A DNA stretch of 64,000 nt from Granulicella mallensis MP5ACTX8 (GTDB taxonomy: Bacteria; Acidobacteriota; Terriglobia; Terriglobales; Acidobacteriaceae). The notes below the pieces were generated by a model. It did no database searches. It saw only the letters and a program-made list of their open reading frames with translations, and had not been told where the DNA came from. The position numbers were made by a program, and so were the translations under genes. The DNA lies in the NCBI RefSeq assembly GCF_000178955.2, contig NC_016631.1:2046001-2110000 (forward strand). The letters run 5' to 3'. This document shows positions 8,179-15,159 of this stretch, one piece after another; position 1 is the first letter of the stretch; every line of letters begins with the position of its first letter.

Positions 8179-8221
8179 CCTTACCGCCGTCGGGACGCAG
8201 AGCGTCCCGACGGCGGTAAGG
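8179..8221. terminator. Perfect 20-bp hairpin after hldE
   Basis: Bases 8179-8198 are the exact reverse complement of 8202-8221, with only AGA between them. The stem is very G+C-rich at its centre and closed by CCTTACC/GGTAAGG. No T run follows on either strand. It probably ends hldE transcripts or protects their 3' ends, but its perfection also fits a mobile palindromic repeat. Confidence 0.55.
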
Positions 8222-8458
8222 AATCAAGGCTGCTTCGCGAGATGGCTCAAGCGGTGTAAGCCTTAATCTTGCAGTGCGGTATTTGTGGTGATGTGGGCAA
8301 AATACAGGGGGCTCTAGACGCAAAGCGCCCCACAAACATTCGAATCACGCTCTGCATCGAGGGGTCTCTCCACTCCGCATGACGATAAAACCATCATGCT
8401 CCGGTCGAGATGACAAGGTATGAGTAAGTAGGTCGAGATAGCTGCATGAGGAGATGGC

Positions 8459-9661
8459 ATGGAACGGCGACCGGCGATATTTTGCATCAGCACCTACGAG
8501 AAGGGCCAGGCGTTCCTGCGCGAAGCCGCTGCGCTGGGCTGTGATGTCACACTGCTGACCATCGAGAAGCATGCGAACGGGGACTGGCCGAAGGATAGTC
8601 TGGTAGATTTCCAGACCATGCCTGCGGGGCTGACGCCGGAGCAGGTGCTGAACACCGTCACCTACTACGCCCGCACTCACCGTATCGATCGGATCGTTGC
8701 CCTGGATGAGTTCGATCTGGAGACGGCGGCGCTGTTGCGCGAGCATCTGCGGTTGCCGGGGATGGGGCAGACCGCGACACGGTTCTTTCGCGACAAGCTG
8801 GCGATGAGGACTGCGGCGAAGGCCGCTGGAATCGCGGTCCCCGACTTCTCGCCCGTTGTGAACCACGAAGACATCCGTCACTTTCTGCAGAACACGCAGG
8901 GACCGTGGCTGCTGAAGCCCCGGTCGAGCGCCGCGGCGATCGGGATCAAGCGAGTGGGACATCCGGACGAGATCTGGCCGCTGCTCGAACAGCTTGGAGA
9001 TGCCGCCAGCGAGCACGTGCTGGAGTGCTTTGTCCCTGGTGAGATCTTCCATGTCGAAGGGGTCACCTGGGACCGCGAGGTGCTCTTTGCCGCCGCCCAC
9101 AAGTACGGCAAGCCTCCGATGCAGACCATGCATCACGGTGGTGTCTTTACAACGCGAACTCTCGACCGCGAAGATGATGACGCGGTATCGTTGCGCACGA
9201 TCCATGCGGCAACTTTGTCGGCGTTGGGGATGATTCACGGTGTTACGCACAGCGAATTCATCAAGGCGCACGCGGATGGACGTTTCTACTTTCTCGAGAC
9301 TGCGGCGAGAGTCGGGGGCGCCTTTATTGCCGAGGTGGTGCAGTATGCCAGCGGCCTGAATCCCTGGACGGAGTGGGCTCGGATCGAAGTCGCCCGGCTG
9401 CGCGGGGAACGCTACCACCTTCCCGAGTTACGTCAGGACTACGCTGGCAGCGTGATCTGTCTGGCACGCCAGGAGCAGCCCGATCTGTCGGCCTACGCAG
9501 ACCCGGAGATCGTCTACCGATTGCCTAAGCATCATCATGCAGGGCTGATCGTGCGCTCAGACTCGGCCCAAAGGGTGGAGTCTTTGCTGGAAAGCTACGC
9601 TGGGCGATTTCTCGAGGACTTTTACGCGCGGATGGACGTGCCGGACAGGCCGACGTCGTAG
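8459..9661 (+). CDS. ATP-grasp domain enzyme, substrate unknown
   Basis: ATP-grasp protein of 400 residues, related to the carboxylate-amine/thiol ligases of the carbamoyl-phosphate-synthase-like fold. The N-terminal third resembles a pre-ATP-grasp Rossmann-like domain (PAIFCISTYEKGQAFLREAAALGCDVTLLT). The central part contains the ATP lid strands (WLLKPRSSAAAIGIKRV) and the metal-binding strand FYFLETAARVGGAFIAE, with the Glu and Arg/Asn-type positions of the family. It has no signal peptide. GAGGAG lies 6 bases before the ATG. It stands alone between hldE and the P450, so the substrate (peptide, amino acid or sugar-linked acid) cannot be inferred. Confidence 0.82.
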   Translation: MERRPAIFCISTYEKGQAFLREAAALGCDVTLLTIEKHANGDWPKDSLVDFQTMPAGLTPEQVLNTVTYYARTHRIDRIVALDEFDLETAALLREHLRLPGMGQTATRFFRDKLAMRTAAKAAGIAVPDFSPVVNHEDIRHFLQNTQGPWLLKPRSSAAAIGIKRVGHPDEIWPLLEQLGDAASEHVLECFVPGEIFHVEGVTWDREVLFAAAHKYGKPPMQTMHHGGVFTTRTLDREDDDAVSLRTIHAATLSALGMIHGVTHSEFIKAHADGRFYFLETAARVGGAFIAEVVQYASGLNPWTEWARIEVARLRGERYHLPELRQDYAGSVICLARQEQPDLSAYADPEIVYRLPKHHHAGLIVRSDSAQRVESLLESYAGRFLEDFYARMDVPDRPTS

Positions 9662-9784
9662 CGCTTTTTGATCGGGGACACCTACTTCTGTGGGGAGGAG
9701 ATGAGACCTGGGTCATCTGGCCAACAATGACAAAATGCTGACAAGAAGTGGCGCTCAACTTGAAATACTAGAGCCGGAGCCGTC

Positions 9785-10843
9785 ATGCAAAAACTACGAG
9801 AAGAATCATCCATACCCGCCTGGAGTAGCGATGAATTCGACTCCCCTGTATCTCCGCACATTGAGCCTGCTTATTTCGATAAGGATCTGGACGCCTGGGT
9901 TCTGAGCCGTTACGAAGATGTACTCGCAGCGTTTCGCTCTTCGGGTCTTGGCAACAATGGCAAGTCGCTCCGGACCACGGAAGACGACGAGGCCATGGAG
10001 AAGATGCGCGCAGAGGCAAGGGAAGCGCTTTCTCCCGCCCAGCTTCGTGCCTGGTCGGAGGTCATAACCCCTATTATTCAGGCACGAGCTCAGACTCTGC
10101 CCGAAGGGTCCCCTGTAGACCTGCTCGATTCCTACGTTAGACCGAATTGCCTTGACTTGGCGGCCCTTGTGACAGGAATTGATCCGCAAGAGGCTGCGCG
10201 ACTGCGAACACTTGCCGGGACTGTCTCGGCGGCAGCCGCGGAACCCTATGATCCGGCGCTCCGTGCGGAGGCAAAGTCTGTTACCCCCGCGCTTCAGGCT
10301 TGTTTTCACGCGAGAGCCGAGGCCCTGCGCGACTCCGGATTCGTCGCCCTCTCGCATACGTTGCCTTGTATGCTGGCGAATGCGTTCTACGCCTTGTTGC
10401 AGAATCCGCAGCAGTGGGCACTCGTTCATCTGGAGTCCGGCCTGATTGAGCAGGCGATTGAAGAGTTGATGAGGCACGCCGGCCTGGGTCGCTTTCTGCG
10501 CCGTCAGGCAACGGAAGATTTGGTGATAGGGGATGCTTTCATTCGCCAGGGAGATCGATTGATCCTGCGTATCATCGCCGCCAATCACGATCCTGTCCGC
10601 TTCGCTCAGCCCCATGAGCTGGATGTATGTCGCCGTGGAGCGGCGCACTTCACCCTCGGAGCCGGATCTCACGCGTGTGTAGGGGCAAGTCTCTTGCGCA
10701 TGGCTTCTGTTGCCATGCTTCGTCCGCTCGTTGAGTTATTTTCTTCTGCGAGCTTGACGGAACCCGTCACCTGGCAGGGCGGCTCGGGATTTCGATCTCC
10801 CAAGAATCTGCCGGTTGTTCTTCGGAGAGATGTCGTTTCTTAG
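9785..10843 (+). CDS. Cytochrome P450, short, with altered I-helix
   Basis: Bacterial P450 of 352 residues. The haem-ligand loop is FTLGAGSHACVG (Cys298), and the K-helix ExxR is ELMR. The usual N-terminal substrate segment is recognisable (DAWVLSRYEDVLAAFR). The family is normally about 400 residues, so this is short. At the oxygen-activating I-helix the expected AGx(D/E)T(T/S) appears as ALSHTL: the acidic residue is His and the conserved Thr is kept. This could mean altered proton delivery or a non-monooxygenase reaction. No ferredoxin or reductase gene is adjacent. The ATP-grasp gene lies 123 bases upstream, too far to claim an operon. Confidence 0.88.
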   Translation: MQKLREESSIPAWSSDEFDSPVSPHIEPAYFDKDLDAWVLSRYEDVLAAFRSSGLGNNGKSLRTTEDDEAMEKMRAEAREALSPAQLRAWSEVITPIIQARAQTLPEGSPVDLLDSYVRPNCLDLAALVTGIDPQEAARLRTLAGTVSAAAAEPYDPALRAEAKSVTPALQACFHARAEALRDSGFVALSHTLPCMLANAFYALLQNPQQWALVHLESGLIEQAIEELMRHAGLGRFLRRQATEDLVIGDAFIRQGDRLILRIIAANHDPVRFAQPHELDVCRRGAAHFTLGAGSHACVGASLLRMASVAMLRPLVELFSSASLTEPVTWQGGSGFRSPKNLPVVLRRDVVS

Positions 10844-10956
10844 AGCCGTTTCCGTGAATTTTAAAAGAGCCCTCTACACCTATTGAGCCGCAGGGAAATC
10901 TTGGGCCTCTCTAAACAAGACGGAAGCCATTACCAACCGCGACACAGACAAACAAT

Positions 10957-10990
10957 AACGCCCGGCAACCTCTCATGAGGACCGGGCGTT
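10957..10990. terminator. Bidirectional rho-independent terminator
   Basis: AACGCCCGG (10957-10965) pairs with CCGGGCGTT (10982-10990), with an inner CCTC/GAGG pair in the loop region and a T-rich end. It lies between the P450 (rightward) and the convergent lipoprotein gene (leftward) and could serve both. Confidence 0.75.
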
Positions 10991-11019
10991 TTCCGTTTCG
11001 CGAGGCTGCTTCGATGGCG

Positions 11020-11574
11020 CTACGGTTGTGGTGTTTGTGCGGGCACAGATACAACGGCTTTTATCCGGTCGGTCAATGTGCCGATGGACTTCGTGAAAGC
11101 GATCTTACCTTTAGGGATGGTGGTATCCCGCCCTGCCCAGATGGTAATCACATACAAAGAACTTTGCGTAGAGGGATCGAGGATGGAGAGGTTCAAGAAT
11201 GCGGGGAAATACGTGACATCGGAATGGCGGCCATCCGGGCTCGCTGACTCTACAATTGCTGAACGCTCCGTACCCCGTATCTCGAAGATAAGATCAGCTT
11301 GCGCCGGTGAAGTAACTAGCTGGAAATGGTCCCATTGCTTGAGCGATGCATAAAGCTCATCGTATGCCAGATTCGGACCTCCCGGAATATCGTGTACGAA
11401 TTGAGCATCCTCGCCTCCATTGGACAGAAAGATCTTCTTCGCCGAAGTCACCCTGGCAATCACATCAGGCGAAGGTGGTGGGGAAGGTGGGGGCGCTACC
11501 TTCAAGCAAGCCACAGTAAGAAACGGAAGCAAAAGGCAGAGGCTCAGCAAGGGTCTGCGAATTAGAGCGTTCAT
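11020..11574 (-). CDS. Putative lipoprotein, unknown function
   Basis: Exported lipoprotein of 184 residues. The N-terminus has basic residues (NALIRRP), a hydrophobic core (LLSLCLLLPFLTVA) and a lipobox LTVAC whose Cys would be lipidated, followed by a Pro/Ser-rich linker (PPPSPPPSPD). The rest has a mixed strand/helix pattern: AKKIFLSNGG, YDELYASLKQWDHFQLVTSPAQADLIFEIRG, and a central strand SLYVITIWAGRD. The KIFLSNGG...LIFEI arrangement occurs in small lipoproteins of acidobacteria, but no function is known to me. It marks the left edge of the accessory region and shares the P450 terminator. Confidence 0.7.
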   Translation of the reverse strand: MNALIRRPLLSLCLLLPFLTVACLKVAPPPSPPPSPDVIARVTSAKKIFLSNGGEDAQFVHDIPGGPNLAYDELYASLKQWDHFQLVTSPAQADLIFEIRGTERSAIVESASPDGRHSDVTYFPAFLNLSILDPSTQSSLYVITIWAGRDTTIPKGKIAFTKSIGTLTDRIKAVVSVPAQTPQP

Positions 11575-11634
11575 GGCATTCCTATCGTTGGGCGTACATC
11601 AATATGGGAAGGCGGGTAGTGATGCCCCTCATAC

Positions 11635-12261
11635 TTAGTCGAGAGCACTACCATGTGCCTTCTTTGCCTGTTCACTCTGGAAGTAGGCATGGTCGGTGAG
11701 GGTGATTTCTATGAACCTGTTCAAGTTGTAGGGCACATTGATCTTTTCAAATGCGACCACAAGGAAGTCTGGCTTTGTCCAAGTTGCGGTCTGTAGGTCA
11801 AACTTGGCCCCATAAACGTTTTGAACAGTGTCTGAATGTGTCTCATCTGGCTGGCCGAATTTGGAGGTCGCGTCAGTTAGAGCTTCGCTCCACGCTTTGT
11901 CTGTGATCTCAATATTCAATTCGACAAGTTTATTGTGGGCAAACTTGGCATAGCCACGGAAGTCTCTGCATACACCCAACCCATAGATCGGGTCTTGGCA
12001 TTTCAATTCTGCAGACTGGGAGCCATTAGCTATGGACGACACGAACGCTACAAACTCGCTACACCCGTCTACGGTGTATCGTTTTTGGTCGTTAGTTTCT
12101 ATGCAGAGTTGCGCCTGTACATGGGTCGCAGGACTAGATTTGACGATGAATTGCTCAAACGTTTCACCCAAGACGTGACCCTTGATTGTTGGAGTTGTCG
12201 CTATTTGCGCGTGGCAAGCCAGCGCCATCATTGACAGCAAGAGCATTAGGATCTTCTTCAT
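11635..12261 (-). CDS. Secreted protein of unknown function
   Basis: Protein of 208 residues with a clear Sec signal peptide (MKKILMLLLSMMALACHA then Q). Four Cys (in QLCIE, DGCSE, LKCQD and GVCRDF) suggest disulfides outside the cytoplasm. The C-terminal half contains the phrase TDKAWSEALTDATSKFGQPDETH, a pattern seen in small exported proteins that compare charge or mass balance of a partner, but I do not recognise a family. TTG 12267 opens the frame; ATG 12261 with basic residues following is the natural start. It is G+C-poorer than the core genes. Confidence 0.62.
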   Translation of the reverse strand: MKKILMLLLSMMALACHAQIATTPTIKGHVLGETFEQFIVKSSPATHVQAQLCIETNDQKRYTVDGCSEFVAFVSSIANGSQSAELKCQDPIYGLGVCRDFRGYAKFAHNKLVELNIEITDKAWSEALTDATSKFGQPDETHSDTVQNVYGAKFDLQTATWTKPDFLVVAFEKINVPYNLNRFIEITLTDHAYFQSEQAKKAHGSALD

Positions 12262-12362
12262 ACCCAAATCCTACGCCTAGCGACGCAGCACACATACGCA
12301 CGCTCCTTTTGTTCAAACAACTCCGTCATCTATGCGGGCTCAGATCCATTCCTGCAATGACT

Positions 12363-12578
12363 CTATCTAGAATGCTGGAACGGGTTGTCCCCAGTGTTGC
12401 CCCTGAGTGCGATACGCTGCTCCTGCCAGGATTCAATCTCTGATTGGAGCCAGCCTACAGCCCTGTCACCCAACGAAATGGACTGGGGAAATGTCTTGGC
12501 GGCCATCTGGGCATAGAGGGAACTGCGAGATAAGCCAGTGCATGCCAGCACGGCCGGCAGCCTTATAATCACATCCAC
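12363..12578 (-). CDS. AlpA-family (MerR-type wHTH) regulator
   Basis: Small DNA-binding protein of 71 residues with the AlpA/prophage-regulator pattern: IIRLPAVLACTGLSRSSLYAQM (helix-turn-helix), FPQSISLGDRAVGWLQSEIESWQEQRI (wing and second helix). AlpA-like proteins activate excision functions of cryptic phages and islands. It appears to start at GTG 12578 and overlaps the end of the preceding small HTH gene by 10 bases, so the two are probably translationally coupled. It is the third gene in a chain of three excisionase-like genes. Confidence 0.72.
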   Translation of the reverse strand: MDVIIRLPAVLACTGLSRSSLYAQMAAKTFPQSISLGDRAVGWLQSEIESWQEQRIALRGNTGDNPFQHSR

Positions 12579-12745
12579 AGATGTCTCGATTCTGACGAGC
12601 GGATCATTGCACCCAACCTAAAGTGGGGTATATATCTGGCATCCACTAGGTTGTAGATTTTGGTGGTGGAGCAGCCAATCAACTGGGACAGTTCCTCCAC
12701 TTTCCAGGCCCCTTTCTTTGCTGCAATGGTTTCTACCAGCGTCAT
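12569..12745 (-). CDS. Excisionase-like HTH protein, C-terminally truncated
   Basis: A 58-residue reading frame. It reads MTLVETIAAKKGAWKVEEL, then a turn (IGCSTTKIYNLV) and IPHFRLGAMIR, closely matching the upstream gene at 12745-12990 and the gene at 15664-15861. Homology stops at the IR of the wing: the paralogues continue FDP..(V)SRWV, while this one ends after a short unrelated tail, so it is truncated or decayed. Its ATG overlaps the TAA of the preceding gene (TAATG), indicating coupled translation. It also overlaps the AlpA-like gene by 10 bases. Confidence 0.6.
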   Translation of the reverse strand: MTLVETIAAKKGAWKVEELSQLIGCSTTKIYNLVDARYIPHFRLGAMIRSSESRHLWM

Positions 12746-12990
12746 TACGTTGTCTTCATCCCCCAGGGTTTGCGCGATGCACCCCGCTTGCCCTCAAGGA
12801 CGCCCTTGTTTTGAACCCATCTCGACACGGCTACCGGATCGAACCGGATTGCCCCTCCTACCCTGAAATAGGGAATTCCTCCATTTCTCACGAGATCGTA
12901 GAGTGATTGGGGAGTGCAGTTGAACAACTCGGCAAGTTCGTTTACCTTCCAGGCGTTCTGTTTGGTCGCAAGAGTTTCTACCAAGTCCAT
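12745..12990 (-). CDS. Excisionase-like HTH DNA-binding protein
   Basis: MerR-superfamily excisionase-type protein of 81 residues. It contains the helix-turn-helix WKVNELAELFNCTPQSLYDLVRNG, the wing strand IPYFRVGGAIRFDPVAVSRWV, and a basic tail (KRGASRKPWGMK). The frame runs to ATG 13023, but the paralogues in this island begin at the equivalent of MDLVETL, and AGGAGA lies upstream of that codon, so ATG 12990 is preferred. It is first in a run of three overlapping small DNA-binding genes (TAATG junction). Such proteins bend attachment-site DNA during excision or regulate island genes; here no complete integrase is adjacent. Confidence 0.72.
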   Translation of the reverse strand: MDLVETLATKQNAWKVNELAELFNCTPQSLYDLVRNGGIPYFRVGGAIRFDPVAVSRWVQNKGVLEGKRGASRKPWGMKTT

Positions 12991-13191
12991 TGTGATGTTT
13001 TCTCCTGTTCCGAGATTCGCCATCCTTATCGATAGCGCCTGGTTCTTAAAACAACCGCGAATAGGCTAATTGTCGCTCAAATTTGTTCAAGATGCCACGG
13101 TGTAAACTATAGATAACAAAGGCGCTGAGCTATACAGGGCAGAAAACATTGCTATCTCAGATGGCGCGATCATTGAGAGAACGATTGCATG

Positions 13192-13242
13192 AAAAAGAGT
13201 CCCACCCGAATGCAGACTGTGCATTCGGGTGGGACTCTTTTT
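13192..13242. terminator. Strong perfect terminator hairpin
   Basis: Bases 13192-13214 are the exact reverse complement of 13220-13242 (23-bp stem, 5-base loop GACTG). The stem is bounded by five A on the left and five T on the right, so it works as a rho-independent terminator in both directions. It lies 16 bases beyond the stop of the zinc-finger gene pair and insulates it from the excisionase-like genes. Confidence 0.85.
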
Positions 13243-13257
13243 GTCGTTAAGTTGCCT

Positions 13258-13734
13258 TCAGTTGACTTGATCAAAAGTCGAGGCTGTAAACACGCGGCCA
13301 TTAATTTCGAACCGAGTGACCTGAACATCAAATTGTCCAGCACTGTAACGGAGAGACCCATCATCGGCAGCCTTCTCCTGGCGCTCCCGATGAATGCCCG
13401 CCAGATCGGCAGGTAGATAGGCAGCATCGGGATCACCTTCGCTAACGGGAACCGCAAGCATCCACTCAGTCCTGCCGGCGTGTGCGTAAACAACTCCATA
13501 CTCGTCTTGGACTAGTAGCGTCTGTGACGAAGTTAGAGGTGTGCACCAGAGGGCTTGGTGTGCGGCAACCAATGCGTGTTCAGCCGTTACATGGTCGCAG
13601 GAGCAGCAATGTTCGGAACAGTAGGGGAGATTGCATTGATCACATTTGTAATGCCTATCGGAATGCTCAGGGCAGACAGTGCAGGTTGTGGAGAGATCAG
13701 CAGTCTTTTGATACACGTCAGAAGTAGTTGTCAT
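13258..13734 (-). CDS. Cys-rich zinc-binding-like protein, unknown function
   Basis: Protein of 158 residues with a dense metal-binding-like N-terminus: CTVCPEHSDRHYKCDQCNLPYCSEHC then CSC, about eight Cys and several His within residues 18-50, resembling B-box or AN1-type zinc fingers. The rest has no motif I recognise (PVSEGDPDAAYLPADLAGIHRERQE and a C-terminal strand region FDVQVTRFEINGRVF). No signal peptide. The start overlaps the stop of the upstream gene (ATGA), so the two are coupled, and a strong terminator follows. Two adjacent Cys-rich proteins suggest a nucleic-acid- or protein-binding pair carried by the island. Confidence 0.6.
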   Translation of the reverse strand: MTTTSDVYQKTADLSTTCTVCPEHSDRHYKCDQCNLPYCSEHCCSCDHVTAEHALVAAHQALWCTPLTSSQTLLVQDEYGVVYAHAGRTEWMLAVPVSEGDPDAAYLPADLAGIHRERQEKAADDGSLRYSAGQFDVQVTRFEINGRVFTASTFDQVN

Positions 13735-13952
13735 AGATTTTTCACCTTTGTTTTCGTTGCGTTCGGTCTTTTAGGGCACCTCGGTAGGTGCCGTTGCATT
13801 TCTCTCGCCCCATGAAGCTCTTCGCAGAACTCACATGGGCGCATCGTTTTAGGCTTGCTGCCCCCGCCCTTCTGCCCTCTTCTGCGCCCAACCTCGGGCC
13901 AGAAGACTTCGTCAGGTATCGACGGCAGATTCCACGATTCACGCCATTCCAT
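13731..13952 (-). CDS. Small C2HC-type zinc-finger protein
   Basis: Protein of 73 residues. The second half contains CEFCEELHGAREMQRHLPRC, that is C-x2-C-x11-H-x4-C, a plausible zinc finger, followed by a basic tail (PKRPNATKTKVKN). The N-terminal part is Trp- and Gly/Lys-rich. Its TGA overlaps the ATG of the next gene (ATGA), strong evidence that both are real and co-translated. In-frame stops upstream fix the ATG at 13952 as the first usable start. A palindrome at 14009-14034 could be its operator. A longer frame here (13742-14056) is less convincing. Confidence 0.55.
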   Translation of the reverse strand: MEWRESWNLPSIPDEVFWPEVGRRRGQKGGGSKPKTMRPCEFCEELHGAREMQRHLPRCPKRPNATKTKVKNL

Positions 13953-14008
13953 TTTTCTTCGTCTTCATCATTCATCTTCTCCGTTACCGCATGAATCGAA
14001 GATACACT

Positions 14009-14034
14009 ATAAACATCTGCATGGACATGTTTAT
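14009..14034. promoter_or_regulatory. Candidate operator upstream of the zinc-finger pair
   Basis: Inverted repeat ATAAACAT-N10-ATGTTTAT, 57 bases before the start of the leftward zinc-finger gene and 46 before the rightward HicB-like gene. Position and symmetry suit a regulator site for one or both divergent genes; this is inference. Confidence 0.35.
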
Positions 14035-14079
14035 TTTCTAATCTTTTAACAGACACTGCCTGAGGTGTAGCCTGAGGGA

Positions 14080-14364
14080 ATGAAACCCCATCCCAAGCAG
14101 CAGCGCAGGGCCGGCCGGGCGTTCAACAGCATGGACAAACAATCGGGCTATGCCGCTCGCTTTGAACAGGCGAGAGACGGCGGCTGGGGAGCGATCACCG
14201 TGCAAATGTGTGTGGTTGGTCTTGGTTCAAGCCTAGGAGAGGCGAGGCAGAGCGTTAGTGATGGCATCGCTGTCTGGCTCGAATACAAGCGGGACAATAA
14301 CGAACCGGTTCCAGATCCCGAGTGGAAAGAAGTACCGCTTAACGATTCTGTCAGCAGCTATTGA
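14080..14364 (+). CDS. HicB-like antitoxin-domain protein, no HicA seen
   Basis: Protein of 94 residues with a HicB-type fold pattern. The N-terminal strand and turn GYAARFEQARDGGWGAITVQ correspond to the partly degraded RNase H-like HicB core. The helix LGEARQSVSDGIAVWLEY and the following acidic, Pro-containing segment NEPVPDP match the usual HicB C-terminus. HicB proteins neutralise HicA mRNA-cleaving toxins, but no small HicA-like double-stranded-RNA-binding frame is adjacent, and the LPGC-like signature is altered (CVVGLGSSL). It may be an orphan regulator. GAGGGA precedes the ATG; a second start (MDKQSGY) is possible at residue 18. Confidence 0.5.
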   Translation: MKPHPKQQRRAGRAFNSMDKQSGYAARFEQARDGGWGAITVQMCVVGLGSSLGEARQSVSDGIAVWLEYKRDNNEPVPDPEWKEVPLNDSVSSY

Positions 14365-14439
14365 GTAGGCACGGCCCTCTGCACTCGGCTTGATGAACTG
14401 CTGGCCTTCTGAGCGGTGAGAATGGTACAGTCTCTTCAC

Positions 14440-15027
14440 ATGAAAATCACTGCCTTAGCTGTGTTCGCAGTTGTCCTGTGTGCGCCTTTGAGCCTTTTCG
14501 CGCAACCCGTACTACCTGACTGTCCGGTAGCTTCGGGAGCCTATTACCTGCAAGGCACGACATGGGTTGGTATGGACCCTAGCCATTCCACCGGGTTTAA
14601 GACAACAAATGTTGCTGGCGCAGCCTTCAGTTATGGAGCAGCAAAGGCGCGCGTGAAAGCTCAATTCCGCGAGGCCAGATCACCATATCAACTGCCGGAC
14701 AGTTCATTCGCAATGTGCCTGGTTGGCACTGTGGACACCGGACGAGACATCACTCTAGCTCGCTTTCAGGAAGAAAAGGATCGACGAGAACTTTCGATGG
14801 CAAGCTATCGGATGTGGACGGGTATCAATGCCCAATTGGACCCAAAGGTTCTGATCCCAATTACCGTGGAAAAGAAGGGCGAGAAGATCTATCTCGTCAC
14901 GAGCAAAGAGCCGTTGCCGTTGGGGGAATTCATTCTTTTTACGATAATTCCCGACGTAGCTGCTATGGCAAAGGCTAATCAGGCCAGCTCACTTGGCGGC
15001 TATGACTTCGGGAACCACGCCAAGTAG
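14440..15027 (+). CDS. Secreted protein of unknown function
   Basis: Exported protein of about 195 residues. The signal peptide is clear (MKITALAVFAVVLCAPLSLFA before QPVLPD). The mature part begins with a Cys-containing segment (DCPVASGAYYLQGTTWVGMD), includes a strand-rich middle and ends with a segment carrying PITVEKKGEKIYLVTSKEPLPLGEFIL. This resembles small acidobacterial exported proteins with an N-terminal domain of unknown function. I cannot name a function. GTG 14416 and ATG 14422 also open the frame; 14440 gives the cleanest signal peptide. A short motif just upstream (14377-14421) recurs twice near 26 kb. Confidence 0.6.
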   Translation: MKITALAVFAVVLCAPLSLFAQPVLPDCPVASGAYYLQGTTWVGMDPSHSTGFKTTNVAGAAFSYGAAKARVKAQFREARSPYQLPDSSFAMCLVGTVDTGRDITLARFQEEKDRRELSMASYRMWTGINAQLDPKVLIPITVEKKGEKIYLVTSKEPLPLGEFILFTIIPDVAAMAKANQASSLGGYDFGNHAK

Positions 15028-15159
15028 CTCTACCTTCCTCGTGGATCTCTAGCGTCGTGCTGCGCTCACTGCTCATGCTCCGTGCGAGATTTACTCTGAT
15101 GAGTGTGGACGACAAGGAGATAATGAAGACATGGCCGAACAGCACACAGCGCCGATTGA

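Larger units (their letters stand above)
8096..8458. other. Intergenic region with tandem hairpins and a degenerate repeat
   Basis: 363-base stretch without a gene between hldE and the ATP-grasp gene. It carries two strong hairpins (8139-8158 and 8179-8221) and then, around 8355-8440, an imperfect copy of a repeat containing CTCCGGTCGAGATGAC. A related segment (CTCCGGTCGAAAG) recurs near 32600. A good ribosome-binding site (GAGGAG) for the ATP-grasp gene ends it. Confidence 0.6.

Noticed and set aside
11000-12300. Second copy of the tRNA-Lys 3' end as a left attachment site
   Set aside because: Searched by eye for the T-arm and acceptor sequence; none found.
13742-14056. 104-residue minus-strand reading frame overlapping the zinc-finger gene
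   Set aside because: The overlapping 73-codon frame has the C2HC motif and an ATGA junction to the next gene; this one has neither.
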